64,000 nucleotides of DNA from Paraconiothyrium sp. Pb-2020 (GCA_022419385.1 JAJUBI010000006.1:248001-312000); one strand, 5' to 3'; shown: positions 37,301-49,367, counted from the first letter of the stretch. Notes: generated from the sequence alone by a model not told the origin. A program made the numbers and translations.

Positions 37301-37707
37301 GTAAGCACGGCTCAAATCCATTATATGAGGACCAGAACGGTATGACGCCATTGATTTGGGCAGCACAAAATGAAAACACGAAATGCATGGAGCTACTCAT
37401 TGAAAAACATGGGGCAGACCCGCATGCTTCAAATAGAAAAACGGGACAGTACCTGGTTCATTACTCGACGCACGATCGCGATTCCCTCGACACTTTAGCA
37501 TTCCTAGTAACGAGATACAACGTTGAGCTAGATGTACGAGATGCTCACGACAATCTTCCAGTTTTTGACACCAAGAATGGGCCCGTAGTAGGAAAAGAGA
37601 TCCTCGACCTTCTGCCTAGCTGGGAAAGTCATAGAAAGCATGGCATCTTGACCTTGTGGAAAAACCGAGACAGAGGACCCCTTTGGAGTCAGATATGCGC
37701 CACCTGA
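34378..37707 (+). pseudogene. NACHT-ankyrin NLR-type protein with a one-base frameshift
   Basis: Exons 34378-34487, 34536-34833, 34890-35723 and 35781-37707 (introns 48-57 bp) are all in consensus. The sum is one base over a multiple of three, and the phase changes inside exon 2 at an A-run near 34675-34680. N-terminal helices (MSFGFGIGDLVAVVKLADRI) resemble those of fungal STAND proteins. The NACHT ATPase has Walker A PGIPGAGKTVLC and Walker B TYIVLDALDEY; the splice rebuilds GMSLLAQLHMDNL. The C-terminal half of exon 4 carries degenerate ankyrin repeats (YGRTPIFYATWGDLENTATC; GMTPLIWAAQNENTKCMELL). Intact relatives sense non-self and trigger incompatibility or defence. Either this allele is broken or the read has an inserted A. 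About 1055 residues if intact. Confidence 0.8.
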
Positions 37708-37910
37708 AATTAAGAGTCACTACTGAGTTCAGATGGAGTCTCATGCTAAATTCTTGTTCATACTGACTCTTGTTCATTTAAGTTGATAATCAAGAGGACC
37801 TGTTCCATATTCTCAACACGATAACACTGCCCTTGGGACTAGTTTCGATGTGAGGCGATTTTACTTGTAGCTTCTATATAACCAACACGATCTCAAAACC
37901 TCAACACCTT

Positions 37911-38322
37911 CTACCCCACACAGCTTATCGCCCCAAAGTTGTTCTTCGTAGCTTCATACCACGCCCCTTCAACATTCCCATGCTCACAACTAATCACAGT
38001 CGTGAACCTCCATTCCAGAATATGCGTCTCCTCAATGCCTCCACAGTACGTATTAGAAGGGTCACAACCACGGTTGTGCAAGTTGTCCCAGAGGCCGCCG
38101 CAGATGCCGGCGACTAGTTCATGCGCAGATTAGTGCTTTATGCTCAACATGGAATATGGGGAACTCACTGTCTACAACGTTCTCGGCCCACACGTCGACG
38201 TTGACGTTGAAGCCGTTGAGATCGCCATCAGGGTCGGAGAAGGTGCAGGAGTTGGCGGTTGCGGTGCTTGCGATGGCTAGCAAAGCCGTGAGGATGGCGG
38301 GGGAGGGGATGTTGAAGCGCAT
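37911..38322 (-). CDS. Small secreted six-cysteine protein, 118 aa
   Basis: Minus-strand exons 38169-38322 and 37911-38113 are separated by a 55 bp intron (GTGAGT...AACTAG). The phase-1 join is exact and gives 118 residues. The N-terminus MRFNIPSPAILTALLAIAS is a clear signal peptide. The mature part has six cysteines (CTFSDPDGD, GICGGLWD, RGCDP, TYCGG, SCEHG and the terminal SCVG), enough for three disulfides. It is small, acidic and without a family I recognise. Neither exon stands out alone, so an ORF-only survey would miss the gene. A TATA-like element lies about 90 bp upstream. Small secreted cysteine-rich proteins of plant-associated fungi are often effectors; that role here is an inference. 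Confidence 0.8.
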
Positions 38323-39964
38323 TATAGGTGTTGGTTGGGAATGCTGAAATACTCGGGTTTGTTGAGTACGATGAGGGTTGTAGATAAGAAGGTGAAGGAA
38401 AGTTGGGTTTATATACGCTTTCCTCGGCCACCTTGATGCTGTCGTTGACAGCAGCGCATGACGTTACGAGATACATGGACATAAATGGAGCTGTAGTTTG
38501 CGAAGGAACCAGGCGTAAGGCAGACTAGAACTTCACCGACTCATTTTACTCTTCATACCGAGATGATCTACAAGAGAGCAGTGGAAGCGAAGCATGGTGT
38601 TTCGGTCAAGTACTTCCATAAAAGCTTCGTACAGTCGAGATGCTTGTCCAACTACGAGCCGCACTTCTTGGCTTCAGATCTATTCGCGCATACATCTCTG
38701 GGGATCAAAGGTCAGGCTAGCCTTGTAGGAATCCTGTCCCCTTGATACGTCAGCCCAGCTTAGAGGAAATTTCGAGCGGTGTAGGATTAGCTTCTAGCGG
38801 CTTTGAAGTGAGCTTCAGACTGGGGGGAAGCTGCATAGATCACGAAGCATTCTAAATTTGATGTTGTAGGTCGCATGTTATTGCTTTCACCGCGATTGAC
38901 TTACGCTAACAGCACATCTGTGAGCGGACTCCAACTCCAATCACACTACCCAAGCCTTGAAACTTTCATCGCAGGAGTAATGCAGTGCATACACAACACG
39001 GCGAAGGATGCGCCCTAAAACACGCAGGGACCATACAAAGCCGCTAACTCGCATGAAGACTCCTAAGCAATACCAAGCAATCCTCCTACGTGTGGAGAGC
39101 TAGCTTCGTTTCACCTTCGGTCAATCTATCAGCGAGCGTTCGTCTTCTCTACCGGAAATGGCTAGCTAAGTAAGAGCTTTCTGTCCATGTTTATTGGGGA
39201 AAATCATTCGAAGATAAGTCAGAGACTGGGAGAAATTCCTTGCTCAAGGCCTAGTGGAGCTCGAAACTATAACCCAGATCTACGTGCGGTCCTAGATGCG
39301 AATGAGACCACCATCCAAATAAGACCTACACTGCCACCTCCGAACACCAAGTCCACATCCACGTTCACATACCAAGCACCCCCTTTGAATAAAACCCAAG
39401 GAAGAGCCTCACCAAAGCAGGGAACCATCATCAAAGCACTCGCGGTAGGGTCCTACTATGCCTCGTGCGGGCGAGATCTCCAAACGGGGCCCCGCGATGC
39501 GGAGCCCTAGTGTGGGGGCTAAGTACGAAGGATCTCTGAGTGAGTAGTGTCTAGCTCTCCTACAAATTTCCTCATCGAAAACCTTCCAATCCCCGCCTTG
39601 CTCCGAAGCTGCGCCTTCGAGCCAGGTAGCTGAAGTAACTAGAGGATACTACAGCCAGGAGCAGTCCCTACAAACCCTACACCAGCCTCGCGCCAAGTTT
39701 GAACCTCACAAAAGTAGTACCCAAGCGCGTCATCAGCTCAAATTCGCAGCTGGAGAGTCGATCCATGCCATCACAGGCAGCCCGTAGACCTCCCACATCA
39801 ACTTGAATACAAAAAGTTTTATATCTATCCACTCGCTCTCCCCACCCATCAAAATCATGTATTACTAAGGTCTAAAAACCAATACCCCCTCTCCCCTCCC
39901 TCCCCTCAACGACGCACCCACCAGCATACCAAACCCCATCGCAGACACCGCACCAACGAACGCC
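38323..39964. other. Intergenic, no gene seen
   Basis: 1.6 kb between the secreted-protein gene and the end of KAP114. Short ORFs only, with stops in all frames. Apart from the TATA-like element at its left end I see nothing distinct. Confidence 0.6.
38408..38415 (-). promoter_or_regulatory. TATA-like box of the secreted-protein gene
   Basis: Read on the minus strand, TATATAAA lies about 86 bp before the ATG at 38322. The spacing leaves room for a normal short 5' leader. Confidence 0.5.
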
Positions 39965-42900
39965 CTACGCCGCACTCTCCTGCAACCTCCTCCTCTCCTC
40001 CTCAGTAAGCGCCTGAAACTCCTCCGCAAACCCCTGCGTCCCCGCCGCCCTCTTGAAGAAATCCACCAGAAAAGCCTGCGTCTCGTCGTCCTTCTGCCTC
40101 CCTATGCCAGGCCCGTCCTCCGCAGCGTACGCCATCAACTGCTCCTTGCTGAAGCCGCTGCCGAGATCTACAAAGGGATTCGGTTCGTCTTCCCAGTCGT
40201 CGTCGTTGGAGCCTTCCTCTGCGAGGTCGGCGGCGGCCTGCGGGTCGAAGCCTGTGCCGGATGCGGATTGCAGTTCTACGATGAGGACTTTGAGAATCTT
40301 GAGCGTGGCGGGGACGATGGTCCATTGGTCGGGATCTGTGAAGGGGTTCGTTAGGGACGCTGTGGTATATGGGGACTTGAGAGAATCGGCGAATGCAGCT
40401 GAAAAAGGATGGAGGGCATCGAACAGATATTCAAAGGAAGGCGCAATTGAAGAATCACTCCATCGAAAGTCATGGCAGCGTTGCTTTTGCTGTTGACGAA
40501 AGATAGAGACGAACTTCTTCTGAGAAGCGTAAACGAATGATGTGGGCTTACTTTGGCGGGCACGACTGCGGGTCATGATGCGGCCGTCTGCATTGGGGAT
40601 GAGTTCACCTTTTACTTGAACTGCGGACAAGCGAGGGTCCTTGAGGTCGTATAGTTTGGACAGTGCGATGACACTGTGCGCTTTAGCAAAACACCTTATC
40701 AGTGTCTGTCAACCGGAACTTACTTCTGCCTGATCTCATCGTATCCCGCGAAGTTGATCGAGTTCTCCAACCACTTCGCAAGGACAACCTGCAAGCCATT
40801 CTGGCCATCGATATCCTGGGTCGCTAGGAACTCCACGACCTCAGAAGCATGGTTCAAACTGAGTCGAGCAAACACGAGTGTCAGGCTCTGAATGAATTGT
40901 GCTTGTGTCGCTGCGCCAAGTCGCGCGGCCACTGTCCGGAGAAGCTCCTGTAGATATGGTCCCAGTCTCTCATGGCCGGCCTTCTCGACGAACTCAGCAG
41001 CAAGCGCACCAACCTCTCCAGCAGCGTTGTCGTTGACATTTGGCGAGAGCAATCTAGCGATGACCTGGAGTACCACCTCTAGACCAGCCTTGCCTTCTTC
41101 GTTCCGCCATTCAAAGAGTTGCTGATGGTCGTGCGCGATGATGTTCTTGACAGCTGTCGTAGCTGACTTGAGAAGCTCTTCATCTTCTGAGTGAAGCAGT
41201 AACCGGGCAAGTTTGGGCATAGTGGTCTGCACGAAGCCTGCAGGAAGAGGCTCCGGGCCGTATTCGGCAAGGAGTGACAACAAGTCGGCAGCGAGGTTCA
41301 TCAAAGCGTTCTCTTCGGTAATGTTCGCAACATCGAAGGCGCCAGTCAGTGAGGGCAGCACTTTCTTACAAAGCTGGACGTAGGCATCTCCACCCATGCT
41401 AGCAATAGCCTGCGTCACATCCTCGAATGTCTCGTTCACCAGGATCGTCAGTTGGAAGTTATTAGCTCCATGAGTAGCCACGGTGAAGAGCAGGTCAAGT
41501 CCATTACCGGTGACACATATCCGGGTATCAAGGAGTATCGCATCGCGAAGGGTCTCAACCAAAGTGACCATCAAGTCGTCGCTGTCAGCAAGCTCTTGCA
41601 GGTCTTGGGCCTGTAGATAGTTCGAGATCGCGGTGACAATATTCTGTTGTAGTGGCAGCGTGGTCTCGCGTGGAAGAGCTTGAAGGTAGTACTGTAGAGA
41701 GCGAATACAAGAGACCTGAACGACATCGGAGTCATCAGTCGGTATAGCTTTCAGACAAGCTTCGAGGAATGCGGGCGCGTATTGTAGCAAAGCATCGCCG
41801 GAGGTCCTGACGAGGCTTCCAGCAACGAGGTAGCCGCGTGCCCGAAGGAAAACGTCCTCTTGCTGTATGGCATAGTTGATGAAGTCAATGAAGCCAGTGG
41901 CGATCTCCGGACTGATCGTTTTGTCCACATCCTGGAAGTCGCTGAGAACCTGACTGAGGATGTACAGCGCAGCTTCCTTTGCCTTCCATCCTTCTTGGGA
42001 TGAATATAATGTGCGAGAGTATGCGAGCAAGCCTTGGAGTGCAGGCTGGGTGAGCCACTCGCCGAGTTTGATGACCAAGTCGCCGCATGCCGTCCGAGAT
42101 GTGTAGTTTGCCGTAACGCTAGTTTCTTCAGACAAGAAAATATTGACATCGAAGTTCCATAGGCCCTCTTCTTCTGTGGTAATCTGTGCATACGCCACTG
42201 CGAGCTTCATAACCTCGCATACCCAGGTAGAGGTCGGGTCTGTACTCTGGCTGAGCTGATTCTCAAGCTCGGCGCGCACCGGTGGCGCTCGGAGACACGC
42301 CTGCATGAAGTCAAGCTCTTCTAAAACAAGGAAGTCTAAAGTGTATGGCAGTCCATCTGTGTCTTCGAGCCTGCTTTGGCGCTCCTCTACTATGTACATC
42401 TGATGGTATGCGCCCTGTAGTGATACGAGTTCGTCCCATGTGGCAGAGAATAGTACGGGGGTTTGCGGTGAGAGCACAGCGGGGAATACGGAGCGTATGC
42501 GCATAAGGACCTGGATCTCTCAGTCTCAAATTCGTCATATTGTTGAACACTGCCTACCTTTACGACTTGCAGCTTCAAGGCGACCAAACCACGATAGGCT
42601 TCTGCATTCGGCGCATCCTCATTCTCTTCCTGCTCTGTAGGTGGATTCGGCAGCCGCGACTTCATGACTTCGGTGAAGAAGGGTATCCATTCTTGAAGCA
42701 CTTCGTCGGCAAAGCCCTTGATCTCGGCCTTGTGGTCCTCTAGCACCATCTCTAGGATATCAAAGGTGCCTCGGAAGACGCTGCACGCCAACGCCCGCAG
42801 TGTGGGTTTTCGCGCATCGTTGACGGCAATGTCGTGCACCACCTTGATAAGCTGTTTGGCTACGCCGAAGAATTGCGTCTCGTTGAAGCTATCCTCGACC

Positions 42901-43367
42901 AATTCATCCAACACCTTCAGCGCGCCGTGTAATTGTCCATCGGAGGCATTGGGGATCAGAGTAAGCAACGTGTTGAGGAGGTCCGGCCACTGCTCCGGAA
43001 AGTCGCAGCTCGCGATCTTGCTCACGACTAGGCTGGCTGCCGATTTAAGCTTGCGATCAAGCTGGTCTGTGGTGGCCAATTCTAGCAAAAGCTGCCGCAC
43101 CTTGAGCTTTACGTCGTCGGTAATGATGAAGGTACCCTTGAACTCCTCCAGGCCATCGCTCCAGCCAGCCAGTACCACCTGCTTGAGATACAGCAGCGCG
43201 GCCTGCCGTATGTTGAGCGGGACGCTCTCATGGCGGGCGATCTCGACGAGGGCAATGGGGAAGTCCTGGTGGGTGTAGAGGCTCTGCAGCTGCTGCTCGG
43301 CCTGTTTGCGGGGGCCTTCCTGGGCTGTTTGTGTTGCCGACAGCAGCTGCACTAATTGGTCCTCCAT
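39965..43367 (-). CDS. KAP114: Importin-9/Kap114-type karyopherin, 1029 aa
   Basis: Minus-strand exons 42558-43367, 40724-42510, 40552-40673 and 39965-40335 join in exact phase (introns 47, 50 and 216 bp). The importin-beta N-terminal domain is evident (AEQQLQSLYTHQDFPIALVE, NIRQAALLYLKQVVLAGW), then HEAT-type helices throughout. The final join yields RQ-N-PDQWTIVPATLKILK, and an acidic loop (EEGSNDDDWEDEPNPF) plus a helical tail close the protein. Length matches yeast Kap114 and human IPO9, which import TBP and histone H2A-H2B. Its cargo here is assumed from the family. The 216 bp third intron is a multiple of three and stop-free, so a read-through gene model would insert 72 residues; the spliced form fits homologues better. 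Confidence 0.9.
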
Positions 43368-44036
43368 GGTGCGAGGCGCGTGGCAGATAAGCTAGGGGGC
43401 GTGTCTAGCGCTGGCGTTCCCAGGCAGGGAGGAATGCGACGGCGAGAGATAGCTCGACGCGTTTGTGAGATGTTGGGAGAAAGATGCGGAGGTGAGGGGC
43501 ACTGCCGACGAGCGAGCGCGAAGTGGGGGGTCAGAAGAAATGTCGCGACAGGCGGTATCGTGTGTTTGATACCCTGGGTGCGCGTTATACGATACGCAGC
43601 TGGGAGCGGATGCGACGCGTAAGGCCGTGACGGGTGAGCGAGTATGTGTATTTTGGAGGGGTGTGATGGGACGGGAAGAGCTGCCAATCAGATAATTTGG
43701 ACGCGTTGTTGATGGCTGAGGGCTCCTCTCCTCCGAACCTCGACCGTCACGTACGCATCACCGGTCAAAAGCATGAGGGTCCTACCCTCCACGCAAAAGG
43801 CAGCTGCCACTCGGCGTGCTTTCTCGTCGCCGTAGCCACGTTTCGACCGCGTTGACCCTGCGGAGTAGGCCGCAACAACCCAAACGACGCATTCCACTTC
43901 ATTGACCACGACTCGCATCGATATACCTCGAATTCGCTCGATCATACCTCGCGATATACTTGGAAACCCGCTGATTCGGGCCCCGAGCCACTTGAGAGGG
44001 CGGCAAGCTACCCCACTGTACGTGGCCAACGCAGCA
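43368..44036. promoter_or_regulatory. Divergent promoter region, KAP114 and REV7
   Basis: 669 bp between the KAP114 start codon (minus) and the likely REV7 start (plus). GC-rich in part. An open frame continues upstream of REV7 to 43902, so the REV7 leader may extend here. Confidence 0.5.
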
Positions 44037-44912
44037 ATGCCAACAACCTACCTCACCACCCTCTCCGCCTTTACCCACTTCCTCACCGCCTACGTCCATA
44101 CCCTCCTCTACCTGCGGCACCTGTACCCGCTCCCCTCCTTCCTCCGCACCCGCTTCCACAACACGCCCGTCTACCAATCGCGGCACCCCGACGTCTGCCA
44201 ATGGATCCAAGACGCCGTCGCCGCCGTCCGCGACGAGCTCCTCAAAGGCACCGTGGCGCGCATCGCCATAGTAGTGTTCCACCCAGGCTACGATGAAGGC
44301 AGCGGGAGCGTCAAGATACTGGAGCGGTATATGCTGGACGTGAGCGGGTTCCCTATGGTGACTCGAGAGGAAAGGTTCATGGATATCGAGTGGGAGAAGA
44401 GCGAGCAGGAGAAGGCCGAAGCGGAGAGGAAGGCTGCGGCTGAAGCTGCGGCGGCAGAGGAAATGGCTAGAAACAAGGGGAAAGGAAAGGCGAAGCAGAA
44501 ACCAAAGGGCCTTGACGCGGACGTTGATGTCGATTTGTCGGAGCAGTTCCGCGCTGCGTTCATTACGCTTACTACACGTGCATCTCAGCTTGAGCCGCTG
44601 CCGCCCGAATGCTCCTTCAATATCAGCATGGAACTCAAGGATGAGGCTGATGTGGATCCGCCCATAGGACATCCGCAGAAGTGGGTGCCGAGCCAGCCCA
44701 GCTTGCAGAAAACAGGGAGGAAGGGTGCCGTGTTGAGCGACGACGAGATGCACGGCCGCCCAGAAGGTGAAGACCTGGGCGGTGCAAAAGTCACGCCGAT
44801 CAGGACCGTAGAAGCGGGTGTGTTCCGGTTCGAAACTTGGATTGAGGAAGGGAGGGCGAAGTTCGAGACGCAGTGGCCAGAGGAGAGCAGTTTTGACAGT
44901 TCAGCGGGATGA
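44037..44912 (+). CDS. REV7: HORMA-domain protein, Rev7/MAD2L2 family
   Basis: 291 residues from the ATG at 44037; the frame is open to 43902, but the added 45 residues look non-coding, whereas MPTTYLTTLSAFTHFLTAYV starts like known Rev7 proteins. HORMA features are LLYLRHLYPLPSFL (helix A), NTPVYQSRHPDVCQWI (the conserved peptide before strand 2), and VARIAIVVF and KILERYMLDVSGFP (core strands). Rev7 is the accessory subunit of DNA polymerase zeta in translesion synthesis and clamps partner peptides. A Lys/Glu/Ala-rich insertion (about residues 118-168) splits the HORMA core. The C-terminal safety-belt region (VFRFETWIEE, FETQWP) is present. Single exon. Confidence 0.85.
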   Translation: MPTTYLTTLSAFTHFLTAYVHTLLYLRHLYPLPSFLRTRFHNTPVYQSRHPDVCQWIQDAVAAVRDELLKGTVARIAIVVFHPGYDEGSGSVKILERYMLDVSGFPMVTREERFMDIEWEKSEQEKAEAERKAAAEAAAAEEMARNKGKGKAKQKPKGLDADVDVDLSEQFRAAFITLTTRASQLEPLPPECSFNISMELKDEADVDPPIGHPQKWVPSQPSLQKTGRKGAVLSDDEMHGRPEGEDLGGAKVTPIRTVEAGVFRFETWIEEGRAKFETQWPEESSFDSSAG

Positions 44913-45360
44913 AAGTACGTCGGCGGCAAGGAAGTGTGCGGCTGACACCACGGATGAGGGCGTAACCCCATCTCCAGCGTGCAGAGTACTTCGCCTCATG
45001 ACGCATCGAATAGCTTCAACATGATGGGCCGGGTCGTGTGCCAATGCCTCGCTCTCCGCTGGATCCATGCAGAGCAATACATACAGTACGCCTCATAGAC
45101 CCGTGACAAATCAAGGTCTCAAAAATTAGAACTGAAGGCACGGTTGCGATAATGAAACTGAACGAACAATGAGATAATCGCAATGAATATTACATACTCC
45201 CATGCCATCCGGTATCGATCGAGCCCTAACCTTCGATGTTCGTAATGCTAGAAAAGATTGGAATGCTATAATGCTGAAATGCTGCAAATGCGCCTTGCTC
45301 CGGGCCTCAAAACCCTAGACGGCGCCATGGATGCGATCGATCAAATCCCGCCTCCTGTCT
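44913..45360. other. Intergenic between convergent genes
   Basis: 448 bp between the 3' ends of REV7 (plus) and the RBR ligase gene (minus). No coding signal; expected to hold both transcription terminators. Confidence 0.55.
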
Positions 45361-48336
45361 CTAGTCCAATAAGTTCCTTTGCTCTGCAGGCGGCTGAGGA
45401 GCACCTGGCCGACCGTTGTTGAAGAGGAAATGGCCGCCGATCTCACGCATACGACGCACATTCTCAGCCTGTAGACGAATGACATTTGCCCGTAGGGCAC
45501 GATGCGGGTCATCTTCCGGTTGGTCGCGGAGGACATGGGGAGCGTAGCCCGGCAATTGCGGTTGCGGTTGCGCTGCTGCTTGTGCTTGCTGTCTCCCAGC
45601 CAGTCCTTGGAAAAGTCGAAAAGGTGCTTGAGCAAGATCGAGGAGATCGTAGCCGCGGGGTCTATTGATTCTGATCAGGTTCATTCTCCCATACCTAATG
45701 GCCGTTTCGTTCTTCAAGATAATGAGCGACATACTGTCCTTGCAACAGCGGGTTTGGTGCTTGCAAAGGTTGCAATGGTACCACACCCACTGGCGGCCCC
45801 TGTGCTGGGGCAGGATTACCTTGAAGCGGTTGTAGGGGTGGTGGTACAAAATTTGCTTGCGGTGGTGGGAAAGCATTGAATTGCGCTTGCGGAAACATCT
45901 GCGGTTGATGAAAAAAGATGCGCGGGTGCTGGGGAACGATCGCTGCAGGGTGTTGAAAATGCGGTGCTGGTACATACTGTTGTTGTGCTGGGGCTACTGC
46001 TGGACCTGGAGCAGGAGCGGCAGGCGGGTTGGCCGGAGGTGCGCGATGTACAAGCGCGCCTCCAGCCATATGGAAATTGAAGCCTTGATGAGCTACTTGT
46101 GCGCGACCGAGCCGTTGTTGTTCGGTCCGCTTGACGCGGTCGGAGACTTGTACCATCAGATCGGCCTGGATACAAGTCAGCCAAGTTCCACATAAACCAT
46201 CATCGAGATCAGCAAAAGCGACAAAGCAGCTACTTTCCAAATCACAGTAGGTGTTCGACTTCCTTGCTACACGGTCTACTCACGTCTGACAATTCTGGGT
46301 TTTCGGCTTTGGCTTTGGCCATGGCTTCATCGGCAGCCATCTTGACTTCCCGCTCATGGCGATCCTCGACATTATCATGCAGGTGGCAGCCTTCCCGACC
46401 TGCGTTGTGGTCGCTAAAATGGTTGTAGTCTCTGATATCTTTAGAACAAACGTAGCTAAATCCCGATTAGCTAAACTTTGCACAGAGATAAAGTTGCTTA
46501 CCATTGTTGATTACCACAGTGCGAGCAAGACATTTTGTTACATCCGTACTCTTTGATGAAAGGGCGCTTGCATTTGTTACAGTTGCGTATCAGAGCTGCC
46601 GTCATGGCCTCCTCCACGATATGCCTAACTGTAAGCTTCTCATCTTTCTTTGCTTCCTCACAGCTCAAGGGAACATGTGTTTCTTTCTGGCAAAGGCGGC
46701 AGCTTGTCTTTTGACACTTCGGGTTCAAGCAACGGAATTCCTTGTCTTCCTCAACTGGAGGACATTCTTGTTTGAAGTCACAAAAAGGACATTCGTCGAG
46801 ATCCAAACCAGCTATCTCCAGCTCTTGCATCTGTTGCATATGTTCGAGTCGATCGAAAGTTGTGTCGCCGAGGCAGTCTTGTAGCTGTTTACGGGTGAAG
46901 CCACCACCGCAGGTCGGATCCGCAAAGCAGACAGGCCGACATCGTGAGCTGCCCATCTCGTTCTGGACGTAGCTCTTCACGCACTCCCTGCAGAAGAAGT
47001 GTATCGTTGCACCGCCACAGCCTATCATACGATTTAGAGGAAATTCGTCGAAACAGCACTGACAGTCAGTCATCTCTCCGGCTAGAACAGCTTCCCTAAG
47101 GTTATTCTCTTCCTCTCGTGAGGCGTCTTCGGCTTTGCGGCGCTTGCTAGCTGCTTCTTCGCACTTCTTTTTCGCGGCCTGTAATTCCTTCGGAATCTGG
47201 CTCCCACGTCCGATGAGCTTCACTTCCGTACCTCGCCTGATGCGCGCTTTGATGACCTTAGTAAACGGTGTATCGCGGGAATATTCGCGCAGCTGTTGCT
47301 CGATGACCCCGTACGCTTTGTAAAACGTTCTGTGCTCCTTGATGACGTGCTGAATATGTCTGACCGGAACGTGGACGAATTCGTCTTTGAGTAACTCGAT
47401 CCTATGAAGGTTAGTTAAGGGGCTTTTCGCGTTGTTATGAAAAGATAATAGAAGTAAAAAGCACGTGCAATGATGGTGCTAGTAGACAAGCTCTTGGGCA
47501 AAAATATACGACAACCGACGTGCGAAATGAGACAAAGTCAGGATGAATATTGATATTCATCGACTTGCGACGAGAATGCCAGTTCGCTGTCCTCGGTTGT
47601 TGCCAGCAGCAATCTGCTGGCGTTGCAGACAACGCACCATAGCAGTTCAACCTCGTAGAAGCGCGCACCGCAGATGTCACAAAACAGAGAGAACTTACGC
47701 ATCATCCTTGTACCCTGGAGGTAGCATGTTCCCGTCGTCGTCTTCAAAATCACTCACGCTACGCTCGCGCTTCCTTTTTCGAGAGGCTTCTTCTTCCTCC
47801 TTCGGATACGCTCCGCCGTCAAGAAGGTGAGTAATGATGCGTTGGCAAGCTTCTGGTGTGCGCGTATGGTCTTGTGTCTGATCTGCTATAAGGGCGAGTA
47901 CATGGTCGACGGAGATGTCCGGTAGAATCTGTACAATCATCTGCAGGCAGGCAGCAGCAGTGACGAGAGCCCCCGGCGCAATGTCGACTTCGACGTCCAT
48001 GAGGTTGTTTGGAGCGGGGTTGGCAGTTTCTGGATTGGGTGCGGGTGCTGGTGTTGGTAGTGGATCAGGTTGAGCGAGGCCGTTGGGTCTAGGGTGTATG
48101 AAGTCAACAACATCTGGCTCCTGGACCAAATCGAATCCAAGTGGGCCTGGTTGAGCAGCGGCATCACCGCCAAAGCCATTGTAACCGGGCTCCCACCATC
48201 CCTCATTGATCATGTCACCCGGTACAAGGTCTGGAAGGGCATCAGGTTCATATCCGCTGTCATAGTCGAAATCGAAGTGAACGTCCTCGTCAGAGAGCAA
48301 GTCTATGACCTGAGGTTCACCCCACGCGCCATCCAT
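45361..48336 (-). CDS. RBR (RING-IBR-RING) E3 ubiquitin ligase, 813 aa
   Basis: Minus-strand exons 47699-48336, 46502-47401, 46284-46455, 45735-46165 and 45361-45661 sum to 2442 bp in phase (introns 297, 46, 118 and 73 bp). After an acidic N-terminus (VIDLLSDEDVHFDFDYD) and a charged helix comes RING1 (CQCCFDEFPLNRMIGCGGATI, from Cys326). The IBR includes CPFCDFKQECP and CLNPKCQKTSCRLC. RING2 (CNKCKRPFIKEYGCNKMSC; splice gives QQCYVC) carries the likely catalytic Cys, about residue 500. RBR ligases pass ubiquitin through this cysteine. The order and EYGCNKM motif resemble the RNF216/TRIAD3 branch. The C-terminus is Pro/Gln-rich. The last intron could instead end 33 bp earlier (acceptor at 45695), also in frame. 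Confidence 0.85.
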
Positions 48337-49367
48337 GGGTTAGTCTGGTCAGGCAGCTCGTGGATTCTATGATGCACGTCAAGTCACCTGCAGCCGTGCT
48401 TTGCGTAGGTTGAGGCAAGATGCCGCTTGTTTGTCTTGGAAAGTCTGGGATCGAACAAACGCTTCAACGGCGGAGCGACGGCACTATATGTATTCGAGTG
48501 GGAGAGACAGCGGCAGAAAGCAAGTAAAGGAGCGGCGGGAGCTGCAGCGTGAGTGGTGAAGTCGCAGGTATCACAACAGCCTCGTTGGGCGGCCTCAGGC
48601 GGAGGCACCGGAAACGAGAGACAGAAGCACGGATCGAATGGCCAACGGCACGATTGCTGTACTGCGCCGCGCGACGCAGGCGGCGATGCGGAGGGATGCA
48701 GCGAGATGTCGCTGTCTCAGTCAACGTTGGCGGGGTGCAGGCCAGCAGGCAGGTACGAGGCAAGGCTTGTGCGGCGGCTGCGTCCCTGTGCAACATCTGA
48801 AAATCATGCATCTCGTTACCAACCAACCCACAGAGAAGGTTGTTGGTGGTTCGTTTGACGTTCACCTCAGTCACAGATGCGACTATGCCAATCATGGGCT
48901 GATCCATTGGCGGGCCGCCGCACAGACCGCAGCAGCGATGATGAAAGATGATGAACGCCATGCCACGGCTGCTCGGGGGAAGAACAAGCCTATTCACGGG
49001 CATCAGCTTGGCTACGAGTTTCACGATTCGCTCTTTATGTAATAGTCTTCGAAGTACCTACGAACCAGCTTCCGCAAAGCCTCCGCATGACCAGCCGGCC
49101 GTAGTGAGACGTGACGGTTTGCTGCGGCCTTCGTCGGAGTAGACGGCGTAGACTTGCGCCCTACGCAGGCCTTTGTTGGTATATAAGAGATGACTTGAGT
49201 CAGGGTCCACGCACTCCACAAAGCTGGGGAAGTGGCATATGTAGACGCAGCTCAGTCATCGTTTCGCAGCCATTGTCAGTATATTAACCCAACCGGAGGC
49301 GGACCACGAGAGTTAAAGCTACAGCAATACATATCATCATCGCGGCGCAAACATAGAGAATAGAACA
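48337..49367. promoter_or_regulatory. Divergent intergenic region, RBR ligase and LYC1-like gene
   Basis: 1.03 kb between two divergent start codons. ORFs on both strands are low-complexity and unconvincing. It must contain both promoters; no specific site recognised. Confidence 0.5.

Noticed and set aside
43902..44036. 45-residue N-terminal extension of Rev7
   Set aside because: In frame, but composition is unlike the rest and known Rev7 proteins start close to the ATG at 44037.
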